64,000 nucleotides of DNA from Caulobacter sp. FWC26 (GTDB lineage: Bacteria > Pseudomonadota > Alphaproteobacteria > Caulobacterales > Caulobacteraceae): the NCBI RefSeq assembly GCF_002742645.2, contig NZ_CP033875.1, positions 2,954,001 through 3,018,000 of the forward strand, given 5' to 3'. A program made the position numbers and the translations under genes. The notes under the pieces were generated by a model. That model was not told the origin of the DNA. It ran no database searches and worked only from the letters and a program-made list of their open reading frames with translations. Positions 19,599-27,395 of the stretch are shown here, piece after piece. The first letter of the stretch is position 1. Every line of letters starts with the position of its first letter.

Positions 19599-19895
19599 TT
19601 AGAGCCCCGTCGTGATGTCGATCGACTGGCCTTCGGCCAGGGTCACGATCGCTTTTTTGACGTCGTTGCGACGACCCACGATACCGCGGAAGCGCTTGGT
19701 CTTGCCCTTGGTCACGATGGTGTTGACCTTGGTCACCTTGACCTTGAACAGCTCTTCGACGGCGGCGGCGATTTCGTCCTTGGTCGCGTCGTTGGCCACC
19801 TTGAAGACAACCTTGTTCTGCTCGCTGAGCAGGGTCGTCTTTTCGGTGATCACCGGCGACAGGATCGTGTCGTAGTGGCGAGCGGTGGCGGCCAT
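19599..19895 (-). CDS. rplW: 50S ribosomal protein L23
   Basis: A 98-residue L23, the docking site for trigger factor and SRP at the exit tunnel. [20 protein letters not shown] opens the fold and [18 protein letters not shown] closes it. The start overlaps the rplD stop by one base (TAATG). Confidence 0.98.
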
Positions 19896-20533
19896 TAGGC
19901 GGCTTCCTTCTCAGCGAAACGGGCCGAGATCGCTTCGACCGCGTCCTTGGTCAGGACGAGGGTTTGGCGACGCAGCACGTCGTAGACGTTCAGGCCGGCG
20001 TTCGGCAGGACATCCACGTTCGGGATGTTGCGGGCGGCGAGCTTGAAGTTCGCGTCCACTTCCGGACCGGCGATGACCAGGGCGTTCTTCAGACCGATCT
20101 TGTCGAAGTTGGCGCGCAGAGCGGCCGTCTTGGCTTCGGTCAGAACGGCGCTGTCCAGGACGACCAGCGAGCCCGACTTGGCCTTCGACGACAGAGCGTG
20201 CTTCAGGGCCAGGGCGCGGATCTTCTTGGGCAGATCGAAGGCGTGGCTGCGGACCACGGGACCGTGGGCCTTGGCGCCGCCGACGAACTGGGCCGCACGG
20301 CGCGAGCCGTGACGGGCGCCGCCGGTGCCCTTCTGCTTGTACATCTTCTTGCTCGTACGAGAGACCTCGTTACGAACTTGAATCTTGTGGTTACCCGAGC
20401 GGCGCTTGGCCAGCTGCCAGGTGACGACGCGCTGCAGGATGTCGCCGCGGATCTCGTCGATGCCGAAGATGGCGTCGTCGAGATCAACGGAACCGGCCTT
20501 GCCGCCGTCCAGTTTGATGACGTCGAGTTTCAT
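19895..20533 (-). CDS. rplD: 50S ribosomal protein L4
   Basis: A 212-residue L4. The extended tunnel loop contains [18 protein letters not shown] and the conserved [20 protein letters not shown] follows. In enterobacteria L4 represses the S10 operon through its leader; the leader upstream of rpsJ here has a possible attenuator, but L4 control is inference. Confidence 0.98.
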
Positions 20534-21300
20534 TAGCCTTCGCCCTCTTCGGTCACAGCCGCGGGGGCCTCTTCAGCGGGGGTCTCAGCAGCGGCCGGAG
20601 CAGCTTCGCCAGCCTTGCGGAAGGCGCCCGGACGCGGAGCGTCAGCCGGCAGAGCCTTCTTCACGGCGTCGCGAACCTTCACGTAGCTGCCTTCGTGGCC
20701 CGGGACGGCGCCCTTGACCAGGATCAGGCCGCGCTCGACGTCGACCTTCCAGACGGTGACGTTCAGCGTGGTGACGGTTTCTTGACCCAGGTGACCGGCC
20801 ATCTTCTTGCCCGGGAACGTACGACCCGGGTCCTGGCGGTTACCGGTCGAACCGTGCGAACGGTGCGAGACCGAAACACCGTGGGTGGCGCGCAGACCGC
20901 CGAAGTTCCAGCGCTTCATGGCGCCGGCGAAACCCTTACCGACGGTCACGCCTTGGATGTCGACCTTCTGGCCGGCGACGAAGTGGTCGGCCGTCAGTTC
21001 GGCGCCGACTTCGATCAGGGCGTTTTCCTCGACGCGGAATTCAGCGACGACGCGCTTCGGCTCAACGGCCGCCTTCGCGAAGTGGCCGCGCATGGCCTTG
21101 GAGGTGTTCTTGGCCTTCTTGGCGCCAGCGCCCAGTTGCAGGGCGGTGTAGCCGTCCTTCTCAACGGTGCGAACGCCCGTAACCTGGCAACCGTCGAGCG
21201 ACAGGACGGTGACCGGCACGTGCTGACCAGCTTCGTCGAAGAAGCGGGTCATGCCGAGCTTCTTGGCGATGACGCCAGTGCGTTGGGTGGGGAGAGTCAT
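20533..21300 (-). CDS. rplC: 50S ribosomal protein L3
   Basis: A 255-residue L3, an assembly initiator near the peptidyl transferase centre. The tip loop [20 protein letters not shown] is conserved. The C-terminus carries about 30 extra residues of alanine, glutamate and proline ([15 protein letters not shown]), a disordered acidic tail. The ATG at 21300 follows GGAGGG; a 12-codon longer start upstream falls into rpsJ flanking sequence. Confidence 0.97.
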   Translation of the reverse strand: MTLPTQRTGVIAKKLGMTRFFDEAGQHVPVTVLSLDGCQVTGVRTVEKDGYTALQLGAGAKKAKNTSKAMRGHFAKAAVEPKRVVAEFRVEENALIEVGAELTADHFVAGQKVDIQGVTVGKGFAGAMKRWNFGGLRATHGVSVSHRSHGSTGNRQDPGRTFPGKKMAGHLGQETVTTLNVTVWKVDVERGLILVKGAVPGHEGSYVKVRDAVKKALPADAPRPGAFRKAGEAAPAAAETPAEEAPAAVTEEGEG

Positions 21301-21313
21301 GGATCGGCCCTCC

Positions 21314-21622
<309 letters not shown>

Positions 21623-21711
21623 ATCGCTCGGTTTCCTAGTGGGCTGCGCCCGCGTCTCGAACCATTTCAAAGACCAACTCGGAACCCAGGTGGGCTCCGT
21701 ACGCAGCGTCC

Positions 21712-21746
21712 GCAAAACAAATGTCCCCAACAGTCGCCTGTCGGGG
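21712..21746 (-). promoter_or_regulatory. Terminator-like hairpin in the rpsJ leader (possible attenuator)
   Basis: On the minus strand CCCCGACAG and CTGTTGGGG form a nine-pair stem with one G-U pair, closed by a GCGA tetraloop. The stem is followed by ACATTTGTTTTG, a T-rich tract. The G-U pair exists only in the minus-strand RNA, supporting that strand. Form and place suit attenuation of the S10 operon, as known for L4 in enterobacteria, but the controlling protein here is unknown. Confidence 0.55.
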
Positions 21747-21857
21747 GTGATGACCAGATATTGCACCCCTTCCGAGGAAGGTTAGCGGCGCTATGTCCGG
21801 GCGTCTCGCGAACCGCGTTTGAGCCCGAGAGCTCACAGCCGGTCCAACAGAGGCGCG

Positions 21858-21886
21858 CTTGTACGTTCCGGAATCGGTTTCGTCAA
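21858..21886 (-). promoter_or_regulatory. Predicted promoter of the S10 operon
   Basis: On the minus strand TTGACG (21886-21881) and TACAAG (21863-21858) with a 17-base spacer. It lies about 236 bases before the rpsJ start, leaving a long leader. Sequence prediction only. Confidence 0.6.
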
Positions 21887-21982
21887 GCGCTCTGTCCGGT
21901 TCGTCGCGACTTTGTGGGACGCGAGTCGTCGGGCGGGTTCTGACTAGGCCCCTCCCTGCCCCGAAGCAAGCCCTCGAACGCG

Positions 21983-22015
21983 AAAACGCCCCGGCGAGAC
22001 GATCGCCGGGGCGTT
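21983..22015 (-). terminator. Intrinsic terminator after the DUF2807 gene
   Basis: A perfect 13-base-pair stem (AACGCCCCGGCGA and its complement) with a five-base loop, followed on the minus strand by TTTTCG. It lies 34 bases past the stop of the exported GSGD-repeat protein and isolates that gene from the S10 operon. Confidence 0.85.
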
Positions 22016-22048
22016 CCAGTTGTCTCTCTATATATTAGGTCCGTGGCG

Positions 22049-22888
22049 CTATTGGCCGATGATCACGTCGCCCGAGCCCGCTACATGTTTCTTCACCGGG
22101 CCCGTGACCTTGGCGATCTTGACGTCGCCCGAGCCCATCACGGACAGCTCGACCTCGCCCGCTTCACCGTTGAAGGTCACGTCGCCCGAGCCCATCACGC
22201 TGACCTCGACCGATCGGCTACGGCCGCCGGCCACGGTGATGTCGCCGGAGCCCGCGATATTGCCTTCCAGCTTGCCGCCGATGCTGGCGACCCAGACGTC
22301 GCCCGAGCCCGCGATATTGGCTTCGAGGTCGCCAGCGATCGCCTGGGAAGAGACATCGCCGGAACCCGCGATGCTGATCTCGGCATAGGCCGCGGTCCCG
22401 GCCTTGGCGCCACCCGATCCGGCCTGACTGATTTCCAGCTTGCCCTTGGTGTTGGCGATGGTCCAATCGCCGCAACCGGCGTTGCCGAGTTCGATGCTAT
22501 CGGAGCGACCGATGGAGCCAAACACCGCGCCCCCCGCCTGGACCTTGACGTTCATCGGGGTGCGCACCGCGACTTCCGGGAGATTGTCGTAGGACACATC
22601 GCCCACGCCGCGCACCTTCACGAAGACCTTGCCGCCACGGCTGTTGCAGCCGTTGATCCGGCTCATCCGCAGATCGCCATCGATCACGACCTGCTCGCCT
22701 TCCTGGCGCACCGAGAGCGGTAGGGACGCGTTGGTGGTCAGGAACTCGACCTTCACGTCAGCCCGGTTCTCCGGGATGATGACGACGCGAGCGACCGCGT
22801 CCTTGATCTTGACGGAAGGCGCGGCCGCAGCAGCGCCGGCGGCGGTCGTGGCGATGGCCAGAACGGCCAGAGTGGTCAGAGCCCGCAT
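22049..22888 (-). CDS. Exported DUF2807-family repeat protein
   Basis: A 279-residue exported protein with a signal peptide (MRALTTLAVLAIATTAAGAAAA). The second half is a run of about seven imperfect 18-20 residue repeats each ending in GSGDV or a variant (IAGSGDVSSQ, IAGSGDVWVA, IAGSGDITVA, VMGSGDVTF, VMGSGDVKIA, VAGSGDVIIG). This is the pattern of DUF2807 (putative auto-transporter adhesin head), predicted to form a beta-helix. Two cysteines (INGCN and NAGCGDW) may form a disulfide. It stands alone between a terminator and a 110-base gap. Location is probably periplasm or cell surface; no function is known. Confidence 0.85.
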   Translation of the reverse strand: MRALTTLAVLAIATTAAGAAAAAPSVKIKDAVARVVIIPENRADVKVEFLTTNASLPLSVRQEGEQVVIDGDLRMSRINGCNSRGGKVFVKVRGVGDVSYDNLPEVAVRTPMNVKVQAGGAVFGSIGRSDSIELGNAGCGDWTIANTKGKLEISQAGSGGAKAGTAAYAEISIAGSGDVSSQAIAGDLEANIAGSGDVWVASIGGKLEGNIAGSGDITVAGGRSRSVEVSVMGSGDVTFNGEAGEVELSVMGSGDVKIAKVTGPVKKHVAGSGDVIIGQ

Positions 22889-22998
22889 CAGTGTCTCCCC
22901 AGGGATGCGTTGAATTCGATGGGGAGAAGCTACCGACCGCCTGACACCGTTTCGACTTAATTCGAGGTCATGACCCCGAAGTCATGTTCGGCGCAAGG

Positions 22999-24147
22999 TC
23001 AGTCGACCATCAGCGTCAGGCCGACCAGACCGAAGCTCAGGCCGAGCGCCGCGCCCAGCCGGGGATGACGGCGGGCCAGCGCGGTCAGGAAGCCGCCTCC
23101 CCCGCGAAGTTGCCCGACAAGACCCGGCTCGCAGGCCACAATCCGGTCGAAACGCCGCGCCAGCCGCGACGCGCCGATCGTCCGCATCGACTGACCCCGC
23201 GCGCCGCCTCGCCGCTCGATCAAGCCCTCGAAGACAACCTCGGCCGGGTCGGCGAAGTCATGCTTGTAGCTATCGGCGTCAACGCCGAAGTCGACCCGCT
23301 CGACCCCCAGGCCCGCCGCCGCCTCCAGGGTGTCCAGCGTCATCAGCGCGCCGGGGGAGTAGCGCGCGAACGCGGGCTCGTAGATCGGGAACCACAGGTG
23401 ATGGCGCGCACCGGACAACAGTCCGAGTTCCGCCGCGACCATCTTGCCCCCTGCCCGCAACATCGCCATGCGCAGGCCGAAATCCTCGGTCCCGGAGGTC
23501 GCGAGCCGCTCCAGCAGCGTCACGGTCCATCCGCAACCGAACACATCGTACTGATGCGTCCGGGCGATCTGCGCCCGCTTTCGATCCACGATCAAAGCCA
23601 CGTCGTCGAGCGTCGCCGGCGCGAAAGAGAAGGACAGCGGACCGTGATCGCGCTCCAGCGCCCGCCGACGCCGGCGCTTGTCCTTGAGAAAGCGCGCATC
23701 GCGGCCCGCCAAGTATGCGTCGAAGCCTTGCGAAAGGTCGGCCGCCATGGCCGATCGCGGCGACAGGCCCGCCAGGTCCGCAGCGCTTGGGCCGACCAAG
23801 CCGCCAAACCGGGCGCGGCGCGCGCCGGGCAGATGCGGCAGCAGCCGGGCGATCGACAGACCGGGCGCGGCGATCAGGCCGTGGAAATCGCTGAGCGGCG
23901 CGGCCAGGGGCTGCACGAGCGCGCCGCGCCTCTGGAACGGCAGGAAGCCCCGCAAGGCGTCACCGTCGCGCACCACGGCCAGCCTTGCGCCCGGCGCGAC
24001 CTGGGCGGCGACCTCGATAAAGCGAAGGTCGAAGTAAGGGCTGGCCAAGTCCGGAGTCGCCGCACGTAGAGCCGTCCACGCAGACCGCTCGCTCGCCCCC
24101 AAGGCGGCGACGTCGACGATATCGACACGGATGCGATCAGCCTGCAC
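22999..24147 (-). CDS. CelD/BioF2-like GNAT acyltransferase
   Basis: A 382-residue protein with the GNAT-type acyltransferase fold of the CelD/Acetyltransf_6 group, seen in polysaccharide and cellulose biosynthesis. The core runs from FLKDKRRRRRALERDHG near residue 165 to VERVDFGVDADSYKHDFADP near residue 310, the usual C-terminal GNAT block of this family. The last 20 residues (LGAALGLSFGLVGLTLMVD) are hydrophobic and may associate with the membrane. I chose the GTG at 24147 because GGGAGA lies nine bases upstream; a TTG start at 24198 is possible. Caulobacter uses such enzymes in holdfast modification, but no polysaccharide genes are adjacent, so that role is speculation. Confidence 0.75.
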   Translation of the reverse strand: MQADRIRVDIVDVAALGASERSAWTALRAATPDLASPYFDLRFIEVAAQVAPGARLAVVRDGDALRGFLPFQRRGALVQPLAAPLSDFHGLIAAPGLSIARLLPHLPGARRARFGGLVGPSAADLAGLSPRSAMAADLSQGFDAYLAGRDARFLKDKRRRRRALERDHGPLSFSFAPATLDDVALIVDRKRAQIARTHQYDVFGCGWTVTLLERLATSGTEDFGLRMAMLRAGGKMVAAELGLLSGARHHLWFPIYEPAFARYSPGALMTLDTLEAAAGLGVERVDFGVDADSYKHDFADPAEVVFEGLIERRGGARGQSMRTIGASRLARRFDRIVACEPGLVGQLRGGGGFLTALARRHPRLGAALGLSFGLVGLTLMVD

Positions 24148-24191
24148 GCGGCGAAGTCTCCCTAGACTGCGCGCATTTAGACCAAAGCCTC

Positions 24192-26486
24192 CTAACAACC
24201 GCTTTCGTTGAGCGCTGATCGACGAAGGCGGACGGGCGCGGACTTGTAGGCCGGGGTCCCCGAGCGCTGGTCATGGTCGTCCAGCGCGATCACCACATTG
24301 GTCTCGGGATAATAAGCCGCCAGACAGCCGGGCGGGATATCCCTCGCCACCAGGGTAAAGCCCCGCGCCACACGCCGCCCGCCCTCGTCGAATGCCGCCG
24401 CAAGGTCCACCCGGTCCCCCGCCGCCAGCCCGAGGCGCGCGATATCTTCCGGGCTGGCGAACACCACGTCGCGACGCCCGAACACGCCTCTGTAACGGTC
24501 ATCCTGACCATAGATCGTCGTATTGTACTGGTCGTGACTGCGCAGGGTCGTCAGCAGCATCACGTCCCGATCGCCCCGGCGCGGATCCCCCCCCTTGGGG
24601 TCATAGACCAGGAAGTTGGCCTTGCCGCTGGCCGTCCGCCAGACGCGGTTAGAAGGTCCGACCGGCAGACGAAACCCGCCTGGGATCCGGACCCGCTCAT
24701 TGTAATCCGCAAAAGCCGACGGGAAGACGCGCGCGATCAGGTCTCGCACAGCGTCGTAGTTGTCGGCCAGGCCGAACCAATCCACCAGGGGATCCTCGCC
24801 GAACGTCGCCGCCGCGATCCCCGCGACGATCGCCGGCTCGGACAGCAGGTGCTCGGACGCCGGCGCGTTGAGACCGCGCGACGCATGGACCATGGACATG
24901 GAGTCCTCGACCGTCACCGCCTGACGGACCCCGCCCCGGACGTCCATCTCGGTGCGGCCCAGACACGGCAGCAGCAAGGCCGCCTTGCCGACCAGCAGAT
25001 GGGTGCGATTGGGTTTAGTCGCGACATGCACAGCCATATCCAGCTTGCGCATGGCGGCGAAGGTGCGGGTGGGATCGGGGGCGGCCACGGCGAAGTTTCC
25101 GCCCAAGCCCACGAACACCTTGGCCCGTCCCGCCTCCATCGCCCCGATCGCCTCGACCACGGTGTGGCCGTGAGCGCGCGGCGGCTCGAAGCCGAAGACG
25201 TCGCGGATCGCGTCCAGAAGCGCGGTCGGCGGCTTCTCCCAGACCCCCACGGTGCGCGCGCCCTGAACGTTGGAATGGCCGCGCAACGGGCAGATGCCAG
25301 CGCCGGGCCGTCCGATATTGCCCCGCATCAGCAGCAGATTGACCAGTTGCTGAACCGTGCTCGAGCTATCGCGGTGCTGGGTCAGGCCCATGCCGTAGCA
25401 GAGGATCGCCGCCTTGGCCTTAGCGTAGATGGCGGCGGCCTCCTCGATCCGCGCGCGCGGCAGGCCGCATCCTGCCTCGATCGTCGACCAGTCAAGCGCT
25501 TCGACCTGCTCGACAACGGCGTCGAAGCCCGTCGTGTGCTCGGCAATGAAGGCGTGGTCCAGAACCCCGCCGTCCCGCACCTCCAGAGCCAGCAGGGCCT
25601 TCATCATGCCCTGGACCAGCATCGCGTCGCCGCCGATCGTCACCTGGTAGTAGGCCGACGCGATGGGCGTAGAGCCCAGGGTCGCCATCTCGACCGGATC
25701 TTGCGGCGAGGCGAAGCGCTCCAGCGCCCGCTCCTTCAGCGGATTGAAGGCCAGGATCGTCGCGCCGCGCCGGCTGGCTTCGCGCAGGGTCGCCATCATT
25801 CGCGGGTGGTTGGTGCCGGGATTGTGGCCGAAACACAGGATCAGGTCGGCGTGGTCGAAATCCTCCAGCGTCACCGAGCCCTTGCCCAGGCCGATCGAGT
25901 CCGGCAGGCCCACGCTGGTGGGCTCGTGGCACATGTTCGAACAGTCGGGGAAGTTGTTGGTCCCGAACCGCCGACCGAGCAACTGATACAGGAACGCCGC
26001 CTCGTTCGACGCGCGGCCCGAGGCGTAGAACTCGGCCTCGTTCGGATCGTTCAAGGCCTTCAGCGCCGCGCCGACATGCGAGAAGGCGTCCGCCCAGGTG
26101 ATCGCCTTGTAGCGATCGTCGGTCGGGTCATAGGCCATCGGCTCGGTCAGACGGCCCAGATCCTCGATCTGGTGGTCGCTCCAGGTCAGCAGCTCGCTAA
26201 CGGTGTGACGGGCGAAAACCTCAGGCGTGGCGCGCTTGGTCGTCGCCTCCCAGGCGACGGCCTTGGCGCCGTTCTCGCAGAACTCGAAAGACGAGGTGTG
26301 CTTGGGGTCTGGCCAGGCGCAACCGGGACAGTCGAAACCCTCCGGCTGGTTGGCGTGCAGCAGGGTCTTGCCGCCCTCAATCACCGTTTCCTGGTCCGAT
26401 AGCGCGCCAGCGACGGCCTTCAGCGCGCCCCAGCCTCCGGCAGGGGCGTCATAGGTCCGGACGCCGGGAATCTTGTTGTCCGCCAT
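24192..26486 (-). CDS. FdhF/YdeP-family molybdopterin oxidoreductase
   Basis: A 764-residue molybdopterin enzyme related to formate dehydrogenase alpha subunits, of the YdeP group. The N-terminus has only one cysteine pair (CPGCAW at residues 53-58), fewer than the four ligands of a classical FdhF 4Fe-4S site. The molybdopterin guanine dinucleotide region includes LILCFGHNPGTNHPRM and GICPLRGHSNVQGARTVG. The C-terminal domain has MLLTTLRSHDQYNTTIYG, the usual dinucleotide-binding lobe. Overlap with fdhD (its start touches the fdhD stop) fits a molybdenum enzyme needing the FdhD sulfurtransferase. No beta or gamma formate dehydrogenase subunit is present. In E. coli YdeP is tied to acid resistance; the true substrate is unknown. 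Confidence 0.88.
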   Translation of the reverse strand: MADNKIPGVRTYDAPAGGWGALKAVAGALSDQETVIEGGKTLLHANQPEGFDCPGCAWPDPKHTSSFEFCENGAKAVAWEATTKRATPEVFARHTVSELLTWSDHQIEDLGRLTEPMAYDPTDDRYKAITWADAFSHVGAALKALNDPNEAEFYASGRASNEAAFLYQLLGRRFGTNNFPDCSNMCHEPTSVGLPDSIGLGKGSVTLEDFDHADLILCFGHNPGTNHPRMMATLREASRRGATILAFNPLKERALERFASPQDPVEMATLGSTPIASAYYQVTIGGDAMLVQGMMKALLALEVRDGGVLDHAFIAEHTTGFDAVVEQVEALDWSTIEAGCGLPRARIEEAAAIYAKAKAAILCYGMGLTQHRDSSSTVQQLVNLLLMRGNIGRPGAGICPLRGHSNVQGARTVGVWEKPPTALLDAIRDVFGFEPPRAHGHTVVEAIGAMEAGRAKVFVGLGGNFAVAAPDPTRTFAAMRKLDMAVHVATKPNRTHLLVGKAALLLPCLGRTEMDVRGGVRQAVTVEDSMSMVHASRGLNAPASEHLLSEPAIVAGIAAATFGEDPLVDWFGLADNYDAVRDLIARVFPSAFADYNERVRIPGGFRLPVGPSNRVWRTASGKANFLVYDPKGGDPRRGDRDVMLLTTLRSHDQYNTTIYGQDDRYRGVFGRRDVVFASPEDIARLGLAAGDRVDLAAAFDEGGRRVARGFTLVARDIPPGCLAAYYPETNVVIALDDHDQRSGTPAYKSAPVRLRRSALNESGC

Positions 26487-27304
26487 CAGGCCGGCTCCCT
26501 CATCCGATCGGTCAGCCGCTCAGCGCCCGCAAACACCGCGTGGCCATCGGCGCGCGCCAGAGCCACAAGCGTCAGGTTCGCCGTCTGCGCCCGATCAATC
26601 GCCAACGCGGTCGGCGCCGACACCGCCACCAAGATCGGGCAGCCCAGGCGCACGGTCTTTTCGACCATCTCGAACGAGCAACGGCTGGTCACCACGACGA
26701 AACCCTTCGCCGGATCACGCCCCCCGCGCAGCAAGGCTCCGGCCAGCTTGTCCAGCGCGTTATGGCGGCCGACATCCTCGCGTAGCAGGACCAGGTCCCC
26801 CTCCAGCGAGAAGAACGCGGCCGCGTGAGTGGCGCGGGTCAGGCGGCCCAGGGCTTGCTCGACCTCAAGCCTCTCCAGGGCGCGCGGAATGACGGTGTGC
26901 GCCAGGACTGTGTCCGAGGCGGCCAGCGTCGGCAGCGGTCTCACAGCGTCGGCCAGACGCTCCACGCCGCACAACCCGCAGCTGGACCGTCCTTCCAGAT
27001 TGCGCGGACGAGCCTTGCGGGGCCCCGCGCCCGGCGTGAAGCGGACGTCGACCAGGACGCCCAGCTCCTCGGTCCGAACGTCGATCCCGGCGATGTCCTG
27101 AACGGCGGCCACCGCTTCGGTGACGACAAAACCACGCGCCAGATCCTCCAGATCATCCGGCGTGGCCATCAGCACCGTATGCGGGCGACCATCGAACGAC
27201 AGACCGACGGCGGTTTCCTGCGGCGTGATGCGCTCGAAAGGCCGCGCAGCCTGATCGGCGCGCCACTGCAGGGCGGGACGGGGATCGGCGACGGAACGCG
27301 ACAT
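26486..27304 (-). CDS. fdhD: Formate dehydrogenase accessory sulfurtransferase FdhD
   Basis: A 272-residue FdhD, which passes sulfur from IscS to the molybdenum cofactor of formate dehydrogenase-type enzymes. The CxxC is CGLC at residues 109-112, in SSCGLCGVE. The glycine-rich cofactor side includes HNALDKLAGALLRGG and VVTSRCSFEMVEK. It directly precedes and overlaps the molybdopterin oxidoreductase gene, so its client is almost certainly that enzyme. Confidence 0.93.
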   Translation of the reverse strand: MSRSVADPRPALQWRADQAARPFERITPQETAVGLSFDGRPHTVLMATPDDLEDLARGFVVTEAVAAVQDIAGIDVRTEELGVLVDVRFTPGAGPRKARPRNLEGRSSCGLCGVERLADAVRPLPTLAASDTVLAHTVIPRALERLEVEQALGRLTRATHAAAFFSLEGDLVLLREDVGRHNALDKLAGALLRGGRDPAKGFVVVTSRCSFEMVEKTVRLGCPILVAVSAPTALAIDRAQTANLTLVALARADGHAVFAGAERLTDRMREPA

Positions 27305-27395
27305 GCTTGAAGCCTACTCCCACGGCGCCGAGCGGTACAGCGGCCGTCGCGATGTCATCTGGAGGCTGGGTGAAGGCGAGGCGCGCGGATCAGAC

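Larger units (their letters stand above)
21623..22048. other. Intergenic leader region upstream of rpsJ (426 bases)
   Basis: No gene is visible. It holds the terminator of the DUF2807 gene at its right end, a predicted rpsJ promoter at 21858-21886, and between promoter and start about 230 bases of leader with a CCTTCC/GGAAGG hairpin (21768-21782) and a larger terminator-like hairpin (21712-21746). Confidence 0.7.
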
